A stretch of 64,000 bases of DNA from Mangrovibrevibacter kandeliae. Lineage in GTDB: Bacteria > Pseudomonadota > Alphaproteobacteria > Rhizobiales > Rhizobiaceae. The stretch spans positions 1,054,001-1,118,000 of the forward strand of contig NZ_JANIFJ010000001.1 in the NCBI RefSeq assembly GCF_024519155.1, given 5' to 3'. The stretch's first letter is position 1, and each line of letters begins with the position of its first letter. The notes below the pieces were generated by a model. It worked only from the letters and a program-made list of their open reading frames with translations. It searched no databases and was not told where the DNA came from. A program made the position numbers and the translations under genes. Positions 7,668 to 16,449 of the stretch are shown here, piece after piece.

Positions 7668-9875
7668 ATGCCCGAACAGCGCGATACATCTGAAAGCCTG
7701 AATGAGGCGAAGCGGCTCCAGGCTCTTGATGAATATGCGGTTCTCGGTACGGAGCCGGAAAAGGAATTCGACGATCTGGTCGCGATGGCGAGGCGGATAT
7801 TCGCCGCTCCCATCGCCCTCATCTCTCTCGTGGCGTCAGATCACCAGTACTTTAAGGCGCGCATCGGCCTCGACCTGTGCCAGACAAGCCGGGACGGCTC
7901 TTTTTGCACTCACGCAGTCAAGAGACACGACGTTCTCGTCGTACTTGATGCCGCAGCGGATGAGCGCTTCGCATCCTCGCCCCTCGTTTCTGGCGAGCCT
8001 CATATCCGCTTCTATGCAGGCGCGCCTCTCACGACACCCGATGGCTTCATCATCGGCAGTTTCTGCATCAAAGACACTGACAGCCGTTCAGCATTCTCAG
8101 ACGACCAACAGCAGACACTTCAAGACCTGGCCCGTCTTGCCATGGAGCGTCTTGAGGCTCGAAAGATCGCTCTACGGGGTCTCGACAGCCGCAAGCAATT
8201 CGATTCAATCGCCGCGGTCTCCGCGGACGCGATAATATGCGCGGATGCATCCTACCGCATTATCTCGTGGAACCGAGCGGCCGAGCACATCTTTGGCTAC
8301 ACGGCCGCGGAAGCGATCGGCCAGTCCTTGACGATCATCGTGCCGCTCGCATTGCGGGCGAGCCACGAAGCCGGAATAGCTAGATTCGCCGCCGGCCACG
8401 CACCGAGGCTGATTGGAAAGCTTGTTACGGTCCCCGCGCTGCGCCGCGACGGCACGGAGTTTCCGATCGAGCTTTCGCTCTCCCACTGGACCGAAGGCGG
8501 TAAATTGCGGTTTGGCGCCATTGCGCGTGATGTCACCGATCGGCAGGAAGCAGAACGGCGCCTAAAACGGGAAGCAGATTTCGACTACTTGACCGAGATC
8601 GCCAATCGGAAAGTACTGACGGAGCACATGCGCGCCGCAGAGCAAAGCGGCACTCCCGCTACTCTAATGCTCATTGATCTCGACGGCTTCAAGGATGTAA
8701 ACGATAGCCTAGGGCATGCCGCGGGTGACAGGGTGCTGAAGATCGTCGCGCAGCGGCTTGGCGCGGGGATAGGTGACGCCGGTCTGCTGTCCCGCCTAGG
8801 CGGCGACGAGTTCGCCGTATTCATCGAGGGAGCCGCCGATCCGATCTCAGCGACTTCGCTCGGAGATTTGCTGATTGCAGCGATCGAGCAGCCGGTCGAA
8901 CTGGATGAGCGCTGCGTTTATGTTGGCGCGAGCGCCGGTGTCGCCGTAGCGGAGGCGCTTCTATGGCGTGCCGATGACCTTCTGGCGGACGCGGATCTTG
9001 CCCTCTATGCCGCTAAATCCACAGGCCGCAGCCATGTGCGTCTCTTCACGCCGGAACTGCGGAGCGTCGTGCAAACTCGAACGTCCGTCAGCTCCGGAAT
9101 CCGGGAAGCTTGGGAGCGGCAGGAACTTGAGATGTACTACCAGCCGCAGGTCCGTCTCTCCGATAGAGAGGTGAGCGGAGCGGAAGCCCTAATTCGCTGG
9201 AATCATCCCGATCGAGGACTGATCGCTCCTGCGGCTTTCCTTCCTTATCTTGAGGCAAGCCTCTTGGCCGTGCCGGTCTCGGAATGGATCCTGCGTACGG
9301 CATGTGAGCAAGCCAGCATATGGCGTTCCCAGGGCCACACCGGTTTCCGCGTCGGTGTGAACCTCTTCACGGCCCAGTTCCGGACAAGGGACCTTCCGGA
9401 TGTCGTCGATCAGGCCCTCCGCGATTTTGGTCTGCCGGGCGAAGCTCTTGAGCTGGAGATCACCGAAAATATCATTCTCCATAGCGACAAAGGCATCAAA
9501 CTAGATTTGGCGAAGCTCCGGGAGATGGGTGTCGGTATCGCCTTCGATGATTATGGTACCGGCTTCGCTTCATTGACGATGCTCAAGGATTATCCAGTCA
9601 CGCGCCTCAAGATCGACCGCTCGTTCGTCAGCACGGTCGACCAAAGCGCCAGGGATCAGACAATCGTCAACGCCATCGCGGAGCTCGCGAAGGGATTCGA
9701 GCTCGAGGTCATTGCCGAGGGTATCGAGACGGAAGATCAGGCCGTTCTCATGAAAGCTTACTGCTCAGAGGGACAGGGCTACTTGTTTGGAAAGCCTCAG
9801 AATGCAGAAAACTTCGAGCAGGCATTCATCACCGGACGCTCAGGCTCCGCGCATACAGCAGGTCAGAGATGCTGA
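7668..9875 (+). CDS. GAF-PAS-GGDEF-EAL cyclic-di-GMP enzyme
   Basis: The ATG at 7668 gives 735 residues; an earlier GTG adds a poor 18-residue leader. The order is GAF (about 15-165), PAS (about 180-305), GGDEF (DYLTEIANRKVL ... LGGDEFAVF) and EAL (EALIRWNHP, ELEITENII, FDDYGTGFASL). All catalytic signatures for making and breaking cyclic-di-GMP are intact. The protein has no membrane helix or signal peptide, so it is a cytosolic sensor. The inhibitory RxxD site before GGDEF is not visible. It is a close relative of the MHYT protein on the other side of the IS630 remnant. Which activity dominates cannot be told from sequence. Confidence 0.92.
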   Translation: MPEQRDTSESLNEAKRLQALDEYAVLGTEPEKEFDDLVAMARRIFAAPIALISLVASDHQYFKARIGLDLCQTSRDGSFCTHAVKRHDVLVVLDAAADERFASSPLVSGEPHIRFYAGAPLTTPDGFIIGSFCIKDTDSRSAFSDDQQQTLQDLARLAMERLEARKIALRGLDSRKQFDSIAAVSADAIICADASYRIISWNRAAEHIFGYTAAEAIGQSLTIIVPLALRASHEAGIARFAAGHAPRLIGKLVTVPALRRDGTEFPIELSLSHWTEGGKLRFGAIARDVTDRQEAERRLKREADFDYLTEIANRKVLTEHMRAAEQSGTPATLMLIDLDGFKDVNDSLGHAAGDRVLKIVAQRLGAGIGDAGLLSRLGGDEFAVFIEGAADPISATSLGDLLIAAIEQPVELDERCVYVGASAGVAVAEALLWRADDLLADADLALYAAKSTGRSHVRLFTPELRSVVQTRTSVSSGIREAWERQELEMYYQPQVRLSDREVSGAEALIRWNHPDRGLIAPAAFLPYLEASLLAVPVSEWILRTACEQASIWRSQGHTGFRVGVNLFTAQFRTRDLPDVVDQALRDFGLPGEALELEITENIILHSDKGIKLDLAKLREMGVGIAFDDYGTGFASLTMLKDYPVTRLKIDRSFVSTVDQSARDQTIVNAIAELAKGFELEVIAEGIETEDQAVLMKAYCSEGQGYLFGKPQNAENFEQAFITGRSGSAHTAGQRC

Positions 9876-10242
9876 ACGGGTGGACGTCTTGCAAAGAGGA
9901 GTATCTTGCGTGACCGAATCGCAGCCACTTAGTAAGCGCTGCCGCGCCTCTCTCGGCTTCGAACGAGACATGGTCATGCAGCCAAGCACCTAGGATTAGC
10001 CAGGCAGACGATAAGGCAGCGAACTCTGGCTTGGGTGACTTTCCTCCCCAACCGGCGGCCTTCAGCAAGAGAAGCGTCTTCGGTGGCATGCGCCCTTTAG
10101 ATATTGACTGGCACGTTTCCCGTTTGGACAGTGTAGGTCCGCCGCGCCTTACGATGGGCGGCGGGCCTCGGTGTGCCAGCTCAACGCTACGCGCCGGCCC
10201 GCTGAGAATGCGGAAGTGCTCTTGAGGCTGAATGATGATCAT
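9829..10242 (-). CDS. Doubtful ORF, 137 aa, between the c-di-GMP gene and LysR
   Basis: An open frame of 137 codons overlaps the 3' end of the GAF-PAS-GGDEF-EAL gene by 47 bases on the opposite strand. The second half (AALSSAWLILGAWLHDHVSF and following) has a plausible protein composition, but codon bias is weak, no family is recognised and no clear ribosome site precedes either possible start. It may be a decayed or spurious frame. No other gene is evident from 9876 to 10265. Confidence 0.22.
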   Translation of the reverse strand: MIIIQPQEHFRILSGPARSVELAHRGPPPIVRRGGPTLSKRETCQSISKGRMPPKTLLLLKAAGWGGKSPKPEFAALSSAWLILGAWLHDHVSFEAERGAAALTKWLRFGHARYSSLQDVHPFSISDLLYARSLSVR

Positions 10243-10265
10243 TCCTGTAGGCGACCGGCGTAGTC

Positions 10266-10337
10266 GGTGACACGGTGCTGAAGATCGTCGCGCATCGGCT
10301 TGACGCGGGAACTAGAAGACGGAGGTCTGTTGTTCGC
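10266..10337 (+). pseudogene. Fossil of a GGDEF-domain gene
   Basis: About 70 bases match, with only scattered mismatches, the stretch 8725-8797 of the upstream c-di-GMP gene, and translate as GDTVLKIVAHRLDAG against GDRVLKIVAQRLGAG there. Identity ends on both sides, and no GGDEF signature follows. It is a remnant of a third diguanylate cyclase gene or a small internal duplication. Confidence 0.65.
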
Positions 10338-10391
10338 ATTAGCGCGACGAGCGCGCGTGGCGCAGTCACACAGGCGAGATGGCAAGCCCGC

Positions 10392-11618
10392 CTAAAGATC
10401 CTCGTAGCGTCGAGCACGAAGCATCTCCAGAAGATATTGCTGCGGCGCCGTAGGCAGCCAGTCGATCCGGGTGATCGTCCCGAGCATCCGGTCGCTGTCC
10501 GGGACGCGGTATCGCAGGGTGGTCAAGGCGCCGGCTTCGTCCCCATGCAGTGACTGCTCTCGGGAGAAGATCGTGATGCGGTCTCCGGCCACGAGCAGTC
10601 GCTGCGTCAAGGTAAGCGAGCTCGTCTCGACCTGGACGTGCGGGCGAGACCCGAGCCGGGCAAACAGCTCCTCGGCCGCTGCACGCCGCGGCGTGCCTTG
10701 CCGCGGCAGGATCCACTCGTAGTCGCAGATGTCGAGCGCGGCAATTTCTGGCTGCCCGGCAAGGGGATGTCCCCGGCGCGCGACGAGGCTGTAGGGCACA
10801 TTGAACAGACCGTGCTGATGAAGGTCGCGAAGGTCGCGATCGTTGCGAAGCGTCGTGACGATGATGTCGATCTGCCCGGATCGCAGCCAGTGCTCAAGGC
10901 TTTCGAACGGGCCTTCGAGCACCTTGATCCAGGCGCTGGGGAAGCGTTGCGCCATCCCCTCGATAGCGAGCGAAACCAGCCGTGCCGCTGAAATCGGAAG
11001 CATGCCGATGACGATCGAACTCGCGGCAGTCGCATTGAAGTTCGCGACCTCCTCCCGCCCTGCATCGACCTCGCGCAGCGCCAGGCGGATGCGGCCCGCC
11101 ATCTGCTTTCCCCGACGATTGGTAGTGCGCCCGCTCGGCATGGCCATGAACAGGGGCTGTCCGACGACGAGTTCGAGGTCGCGCGCATGCTTGTTCAGTG
11201 CCGAGAGCGAGATGTTCAATTGCTCCGCCGCATGCCGGAACGACTGCTGAGCGTCGATAGCGACGAGAGCCGCCAGCTGCGGTCCGGTCGCGCTGCGCAG
11301 GATCGGAGCGCGATGCACGTCCGCGTCCTTGGCTTGGATGGGATCGAAGGCCGAACGCAGAAATCGCAGCGAGCGCTCGACCCGCAGGCGAAAGATTTGT
11401 CCCTCCGGCGTCGGAAAGCTCCCGCCGGTCTGTCGGTCGAAGAGCTGGCAGCCGAGCCGCTGTTCCAAGCGGTGGAGGCTGTAGGTCAGCGCGGGCTGGG
11501 TGATGTGCAGCTCCTCCGCTGCCCGCTTGAGGCTGCCGAGTCGGGCGATGGCGTCGAAGTAGTGAAGCTGCCGAAGGCTCAGGTTCCCCCGGTTGGGTTT
11601 AATGGCCGCAACAAGCAA
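10392..11618 (-). CDS. LysR-family regulator with two N-terminal helix-turn-helix domains
   Basis: At 408 residues this is about 100 longer than a usual LysR protein. Residues 13-70 are a standard LysR winged helix (LRQLHYFDAIARLGSLKRAA, ITQPALTYSLHRLEQRLG, LFDR). Residues 112-170 form a second one (LVAIDAQQSFRHAAEQLNIS, LSALNKHARDLELVVGQPLF). A LysR substrate-binding domain follows from about 200 (ASSIVIGMLPISAARLV). An in-frame stop two codons upstream makes TTG at 11618 the first possible start. It is divergent from the transporter/aromatic-acid operon at 11770, the usual arrangement for a LysR activator that senses a pathway metabolite. Confidence 0.9.
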   Translation of the reverse strand: MLVAAIKPNRGNLSLRQLHYFDAIARLGSLKRAAEELHITQPALTYSLHRLEQRLGCQLFDRQTGGSFPTPEGQIFRLRVERSLRFLRSAFDPIQAKDADVHRAPILRSATGPQLAALVAIDAQQSFRHAAEQLNISLSALNKHARDLELVVGQPLFMAMPSGRTTNRRGKQMAGRIRLALREVDAGREEVANFNATAASSIVIGMLPISAARLVSLAIEGMAQRFPSAWIKVLEGPFESLEHWLRSGQIDIIVTTLRNDRDLRDLHQHGLFNVPYSLVARRGHPLAGQPEIAALDICDYEWILPRQGTPRRAAAEELFARLGSRPHVQVETSSLTLTQRLLVAGDRITIFSREQSLHGDEAGALTTLRYRVPDSDRMLGTITRIDWLPTAPQQYLLEMLRARRYEDL

Positions 11619-11769
11619 AACTTATACCCGCCCGCGTGTAATTCATTTGGTGTCCATTCAGAATTGAACGACTGTAGAAGGGCGTCAACGTCTTGATCGT
11701 GACGCTCAGGCGGTTTGGGAGAGCCGCCGGTGCCGGCTGGAGGATGCTGGCCAACACGGGAGGTTACTG

Positions 11770-12822
11770 ATGAAGGATGCAGCATTCGTGCTGTCGCGTC
11801 GACACATTTTGCAGCTCGGCGCCGGCGGAAGTCTTGCAATGGCTTTGGGCGCAGAGCGCGCCTTTGCGCAAGGCTCGGTGGGCGCGCCTGCCAAGCTTTC
11901 TTATCCCGTCAACATCGTCAACACCGGATCGAACGCCACGCTGGTCTTACAGAAGCTGGTCGAAAATCTCGGCTACTTCAGAGACTTTGGTGTCGAGACC
12001 GCGACCATCAACGTGCAGGACGGCTCTAAGCTGATTGGCAGCCTTCTGAGCGGTGAAAATGACATCTGCATGCTGTCGGGCTTCTCGCAGGTGCTTCCCG
12101 CGATCGAGAAGGGCGCCCAGCTGAAGCTCGTCGCCGGCGCGAACATCCTGATCGCGCAGGCGCTGTACACGTCGAACCCCCACATCAAGTCGGTGGAGGA
12201 TCTTCGCGGCAAGACCATCGGTACAGGCGCGATCGGAGCTCTTCTCCATCAGATGGTGGTGGCACTCCTGCGCAAGCATGGGGTCGATCCGTCGGAAGTG
12301 CAATTCGTCAACATCGGCTCGAGCGGCGCGGTCTTCAAATCGGTGGTAGCCGGCCGCGTCGATGCCGGTCCGGCGATGACCGACGTCTATGATCAGCAGG
12401 AGAAGTACGGCGTACGCGCCATCGCCGATTTCTGGAGCGAACTCCCAGAATATCCCTATCAGGGCTCCTATGCTGGGCAGCAGGCAATCGACGAAAAACG
12501 CGACGGCCTCGTGCGGGTGCTTGCTGCCTACGGCAAGATGTACCGCTTCATGATGGACGATCCGAGAGCTGAGCCGGCCTTCATGGATGCGTACCGCAGC
12601 GTCATCGGAATGGGCGAAGAGGATCAGGGCGAGATGATGATCCGCTTCACGCGCGAGAAGAAAACTTATGCCCGCGACCTGATGCTGACCCCGGCGCAGA
12701 TCGACTACATGGAGAACCTGAACCTGGAGTTCGGCATCCAGAAGACCAAGCTCCCCTTCGACAAGGTCGCAGACCTGTCACTCGCCAAGGACGCGGTCGC
12801 GCTGATCGAGGGGCGGGCATGA
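11770..12822 (+). CDS. NitT/TauT-type ABC transporter substrate-binding protein
   Basis: The 350-residue protein begins with a twin-arginine-like leader (SRRHILQLGAGG ... AERAFAQ, likely cut near residue 33). An NMT1/THI5-like periplasmic binding fold follows, with LVENLGYFRDFGVE, GSKLIGSLLSGENDICMLSG and DLRGKTIGTG as typical landmarks. This family binds sulfonates, nitrate, thiamine precursors or aromatic carboxylates. The downstream ATPase (15587) and permease (16450) complete the importer, and the intervening enzymes point to an aromatic or pyrone carboxylate as ligand. It is the first gene of the operon, with GGGAGG upstream of the ATG, and its end overlaps the next gene by 4 bases. Confidence 0.9.
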   Translation: MKDAAFVLSRRHILQLGAGGSLAMALGAERAFAQGSVGAPAKLSYPVNIVNTGSNATLVLQKLVENLGYFRDFGVETATINVQDGSKLIGSLLSGENDICMLSGFSQVLPAIEKGAQLKLVAGANILIAQALYTSNPHIKSVEDLRGKTIGTGAIGALLHQMVVALLRKHGVDPSEVQFVNIGSSGAVFKSVVAGRVDAGPAMTDVYDQQEKYGVRAIADFWSELPEYPYQGSYAGQQAIDEKRDGLVRVLAAYGKMYRFMMDDPRAEPAFMDAYRSVIGMGEEDQGEMMIRFTREKKTYARDLMLTPAQIDYMENLNLEFGIQKTKLPFDKVADLSLAKDAVALIEGRA

Positions 12823-13796
12823 GGCCACGACCGCAACTGAGCATGGCAGTCGGCTCCTACGGCTGCAGCGAGGCCATCAAGGACGGTCGCGTCCCGGTCG
12901 AGGGGATCGATCTTCGTCTGGTTGAGGTGCAGCCGATCATCGCCGCTTTCCGGCGCATGGTGCGCAACCTCGAGTTCGACATCTGCGAGCTGGCTCCGAC
13001 GACCTATGTCGTCGCTCGTTTCGCCGGCGTACCGATAACCGCGCTGCCGATCTTCGTCAGCCGCCGCTTCCACCACTCCGGCCTGCTGGTGAGGCCGGAT
13101 TCCGGGATCGGAGAGCCGAAGGATCTTGAAGGCAAGCGGCTCGGCGTGCGCGCCTACTCCGTCACGACGGGCGTCTGGACCCGGGGCATCCTGATGAACG
13201 AGTACGGCGTCGACAACGACGCCATCACCTGGTTCGTCGACGACGAGGAGCACGTCCAGTCGCTGCGGCTGCCTGACAACGTCCAGCCTGTTCCGGAGGG
13301 TATGTCGCTTGCCGACATGCTGGCGCAGGGCCGCCTGGATGGCGGCTTCGGGGCCCGGGCGGGTATCGGCCGCAAGGGGGCGCCCACCTCCGGCTGGGAA
13401 GCCAAGGCGAGCGAGCCTCCGCCCTATCGCGAACTGTTCGAGGACGCGCCCCGGCTCGAGGCGGAGTGGTACCGGCGGACGGGGATCTACCCCGTCCATG
13501 GCTGCATCGTGGTCAAAACGGCACTGCTGGAGGAGCATCCGTTCCTAGCACGGTCGCTGTTCGAGGCCTTCGAGGAGGCCAAAACGCTTTGGCTTGACCG
13601 GCTGCGCACGGATGGTCCGGCCGCGCCGGATCACGGCAAGTATGCCGATATTCTTCCCCTCGTCGTCGACGACCCGCTGCCGAACGGGCTGGACGCCAAT
13701 CGTGCGACGCTCGAAGCGCTCGTTACCTACGCGTGGCAGCAGGGTCTGATCCCGGAACGCCCTCCGATCGAGGCGCTGTTCCTCGATCCCCGCTGA
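12819..13796 (+). CDS. 4,5-dihydroxyphthalate decarboxylase-like protein (copy 1)
   Basis: The 325-residue protein has the periplasmic-binding-protein-like fold of Pht5-type 4,5-dihydroxyphthalate decarboxylases. Landmarks are VEVQPIIAAFRRMVRNLEFD, FDICELAPTTYVVA, LEGKRLGVRAYSVTTGVWTR and WYRRTGIYPVHGCIVVK. There is no signal peptide, so it should be cytosolic and more likely an enzyme than a transport receptor. Family members remove a carboxyl group from 4,5-dihydroxyphthalate to give protocatechuate. Here the true substrate is unknown, because no phthalate dioxygenase is nearby. The start overlaps the preceding gene (ATGA), which indicates translational coupling. A second, divergent copy lies at 14709. 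Confidence 0.8.
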   Translation: MRPRPQLSMAVGSYGCSEAIKDGRVPVEGIDLRLVEVQPIIAAFRRMVRNLEFDICELAPTTYVVARFAGVPITALPIFVSRRFHHSGLLVRPDSGIGEPKDLEGKRLGVRAYSVTTGVWTRGILMNEYGVDNDAITWFVDDEEHVQSLRLPDNVQPVPEGMSLADMLAQGRLDGGFGARAGIGRKGAPTSGWEAKASEPPPYRELFEDAPRLEAEWYRRTGIYPVHGCIVVKTALLEEHPFLARSLFEAFEEAKTLWLDRLRTDGPAAPDHGKYADILPLVVDDPLPNGLDANRATLEALVTYAWQQGLIPERPPIEALFLDPR

Positions 13797-13828
13797 CCCG
13801 CACAAGTCATCCGCACAAGAGGTACCCG

Positions 13829-14716
13829 ATGCCCCGTCGTATCATCGACATCCATCCGCATGTGATTGCATCCGATACAGCCCGCTACCCGATGGCGCCG
13901 CTCGGCGGCCACCAGTCGAACTGGTCCGCGGAGCGGCCGGTATCGTGGCAGCAGCTTTTGGCGGACATGAAGGAGGCCGGCGTCGACCAGGCCGCCATCG
14001 TGCAGGCCTCGACCTGCTACGGCTATGACAACAGCTACGTGACGGATGCGGTGGCGGCGGCGCCCGATCGCTTCACGGCAGTCGGGTCTGTCGACGCCCT
14101 CAGCGACGATGCGGTGGAGCGTATCCGGTACTGGCAGTCGCGCGGCATGACGGGCCTGCGCCTCTTCACAACGGGCAGCACCATGCCGGGACAGGCGACG
14201 TGGTTCACCGATCCGCGTACGGCCCCTGTCTGGACCTACGCGCAGGAGACCGGTCTGCCGGTCTGTATGCAGATGACGCAGGACGGCCTGACGGACCTCG
14301 AGGAGATCCTCGGCCGCTTTCCCGGGGTGAAGATCGTTCTGGATCATCTGGCCCGTCCGGATCTTTCCGGCGGCGAGGCGTTTCCACAGGCGCAAAAGCT
14401 CTTCGACTTCGCCCGCTACCCGGCGGTGTACCTCAAGTTGACGGTGCGCGCTTTCGAAGCCCTGAAGGCGGCCGGCGCTCGGCCGGAGCCGTTCTTCGAG
14501 CGGCTGATCGCCGCCTATGGCGCAAACCGCATCGCTTGGGGCTCGAACCATCCCGCCTCCGCCGGCGGTCTCAAGGCGCTGCTCGAGACGGCGCAGGACG
14601 GGCTCTCCTTCCTGCCGTCGGATACGCTTGACCAGATCTTTGCCGGAACCGCGCTGGCACTCTATCCCGCGCTGGCCGAGGCGGGCGGCAAAAGGGAGGT
14701 CGCAGCCCGTGACTGA
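13829..14716 (+). CDS. LigI-like amidohydrolase (COG3618-type TIM barrel)
   Basis: This 295-residue TIM-barrel hydrolase carries the opening DIHPHVI (HxH), a mid-barrel VLDHLARP and the closing WGSNHPAS. It resembles 2-pyrone-4,6-dicarboxylate lactonase (LigI) and related metal-independent lactonases, which open the pyrone ring to 4-oxalomesaconate. LigJ- and aldolase-like genes in the same operon support that step. In LigI relatives as I recall them, the last motif carries an aspartate (WGxDWPH); here it is asparagine, so activity or substrate may differ. The ATG at 13829 is preceded by AAGAGG. The next gene overlaps the end by 8 bases. The exact substrate is an inference. Confidence 0.78.
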   Translation: MPRRIIDIHPHVIASDTARYPMAPLGGHQSNWSAERPVSWQQLLADMKEAGVDQAAIVQASTCYGYDNSYVTDAVAAAPDRFTAVGSVDALSDDAVERIRYWQSRGMTGLRLFTTGSTMPGQATWFTDPRTAPVWTYAQETGLPVCMQMTQDGLTDLEEILGRFPGVKIVLDHLARPDLSGGEAFPQAQKLFDFARYPAVYLKLTVRAFEALKAAGARPEPFFERLIAAYGANRIAWGSNHPASAGGLKALLETAQDGLSFLPSDTLDQIFAGTALALYPALAEAGGKREVAARD

Positions 14717-15590
14717 GAAACCCTTCACCGTGGCGTTCGGGGACTATCCTCTGGCGACCAAGCTCCGGAACCTTGCGGGCCAGGAATTCGCATTCGTCGA
14801 CGTCAAGCCGGTGACCAAGACCTTCAAGCCGATGCTGGATCATCAAGCCTACGATATCGGCGAGATGGCGAGCGTGACGCTGCTCCAGGGCAAGGTCTAC
14901 GGCCACCCGGTCCACATGCTGCCCATCACCATGCTGGCTCGCTTCCAGCAGAGGACGTTGGTGGGGAACACCGACTTCGGCGTGCCCGACGTCACCCAGC
15001 TTGAGGGCAAGACGGTCGGCGTGCGCTCCTATGCACAAACGACCGGGGTATGGGTGCGCGGGCTGTTGTCGCACAACTACGGCGTCGACCTCCGCAAGAT
15101 TCGCTGGATCAGCTTCGAGGACGCCCACGTCGCGGAGTTTCGCGATCCTGCCGGGGTCACGCGCGCTCCTGAAGGAAGCAAGGTCGCGGCCTTCCTGCAG
15201 GAGGGCAAGGTCGACGCGGCCATCATCGGCAATGAACTGCCCAAAGACGACGCCCGCCTGCAGCCGATCCTGGCCAACCCCGAAGCGGACGCCTTCGCCT
15301 GGTATGAACGGACGGGTGTGGTGCCCATCAATCACGTGATGGTGGTCAGCGAGAGCATGCTTGATCGCCATCCGGACAAGGTGCGCGACTTCTATCGCCT
15401 GGCGATGGCCGCGAAGGCCGATGGCGGCGGTCGTGTCGAACAAGGGATCGACATGAACCCGATCGGCTTCGAGGCGCTGGAGACGTCGCTGCAGTTCCTG
15501 ATCGAGATCGCCCGGGAGCAGGGGCTAATCCCAAGCAGCCTCGCACCGGCCGACCTCTTTGATCCTCGCGTCCGGGAGATCTGCACATGA
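14709..15590 (+). CDS. 4,5-dihydroxyphthalate decarboxylase-like protein (copy 2)
   Basis: The GTG at 14709 gives 293 residues. It has the landmarks of the copy at 12819: VDVKPVTKTFKPMLDHQAYD, YDIGEMASVTLL, LEGKTVGVRSYAQTTGVWVR and WYERTGVVPINHVMVV. It lacks a signal peptide. The two copies are clearly homologous but far from identical, so this is an old duplication or a two-component pair rather than a recent repeat. They might act as a heteromer or on successive carboxyl groups of a polycarboxylate; neither is proven. It is coupled to the LigI-like gene (8-base overlap) and to the ATPase gene (ATGA overlap). Confidence 0.78.
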   Translation: MTEKPFTVAFGDYPLATKLRNLAGQEFAFVDVKPVTKTFKPMLDHQAYDIGEMASVTLLQGKVYGHPVHMLPITMLARFQQRTLVGNTDFGVPDVTQLEGKTVGVRSYAQTTGVWVRGLLSHNYGVDLRKIRWISFEDAHVAEFRDPAGVTRAPEGSKVAAFLQEGKVDAAIIGNELPKDDARLQPILANPEADAFAWYERTGVVPINHVMVVSESMLDRHPDKVRDFYRLAMAAKADGGGRVEQGIDMNPIGFEALETSLQFLIEIAREQGLIPSSLAPADLFDPRVREICT

Positions 15591-16429
15591 AGCAGATCGA
15601 TGTCGCAACCACAGCCTCGGTGCCAAATCGCGCAGGGGAAGCCCCGCGCCTGTCCGTCTCCAATGTCTGCAAGGCATTCCGTATCCGAAAGGGTGCGAGT
15701 CAGCCAGCCGCGCTTCTACAGGTGCTGAAGAGCATAAGCTTCGAGGTCTACAACAACGAAATCGTTTCGCTGATCGGCGAGAGCGGTTGCGGCAAGACCA
15801 CGCTGCTGCGCATCATTCAGGGGCTCATCCACCACGACAGCGGCACACTGCTGGTCGAGGGGCAGCCCGTCACCGGTCCGGGGCGCGATCGAGGCTTCGT
15901 GTTTCAGCAACCGAGCCTGCTGCCTTGGCGCACCGCTCAGGAGAACGTGGAGTTCGGTCTCGAGCTGCAGCGCATGTCCGCAACCGATCGGGCGGCGCGG
16001 GCGCGAAAACTTCTACAGCTCGTCGGGCTCGGGGATGCGGCGGAACAGTTTCCGCATCAGCTGTCCGGCGGAATGCAGCAGCGCGTCGGCCTGGCGCGTG
16101 CTCTGGCTATCGAGCCGGCACTTCTGCTGATGGACGAGCCGTTCAGCGCCCTGGATGCTCAGACACGCGAGGTTCTGCAGAAGGAGCTGCTGCGCATCCA
16201 GGCCGAAACGCACAAGACGATCGTCTTCGTGACGCATGACCTCGACGAGGCGCTGTATCTCTCCGACCGGATCATCGTCCTCGGTGCCAGACCCGGAGGG
16301 GTCAAGGAAATAATCGAGGTGCCGTTCGGGTCGAACCGGCCGGAGCTGCCACTTCTGCGTGGCGATCCGCGGTTTCAGGCGCTTCGCTCCCGGATCTGGG
16401 AGTTGATCAGCAATCGGCCGACCCTTTGA
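15587..16429 (+). CDS. NitT/TauT-type ABC transporter ATP-binding protein
   Basis: The 280-residue nucleotide-binding subunit has Walker A GESGCGKT (residues 64-71), Q-loop FVFQQPSLLPW, signature LSGGMQQRV, Walker B LLLMDEPFSALD and H-loop FVTHDLDEAL. The LLPW after the Q-loop and DLDEALYLSDRI are typical of the SsuB/TauB/NrtD group, matching the binding protein at 11770 and the permease that follows. It energises uptake at the cytoplasmic face. It begins inside the stop of the preceding gene. The first 20 residues are a non-conserved extension. Confidence 0.92.
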   Translation: MKQIDVATTASVPNRAGEAPRLSVSNVCKAFRIRKGASQPAALLQVLKSISFEVYNNEIVSLIGESGCGKTTLLRIIQGLIHHDSGTLLVEGQPVTGPGRDRGFVFQQPSLLPWRTAQENVEFGLELQRMSATDRAARARKLLQLVGLGDAAEQFPHQLSGGMQQRVGLARALAIEPALLLMDEPFSALDAQTREVLQKELLRIQAETHKTIVFVTHDLDEALYLSDRIIVLGARPGGVKEIIEVPFGSNRPELPLLRGDPRFQALRSRIWELISNRPTL

Positions 16430-16449
16430 GTTCGGCGGGGGAGGGAAGA

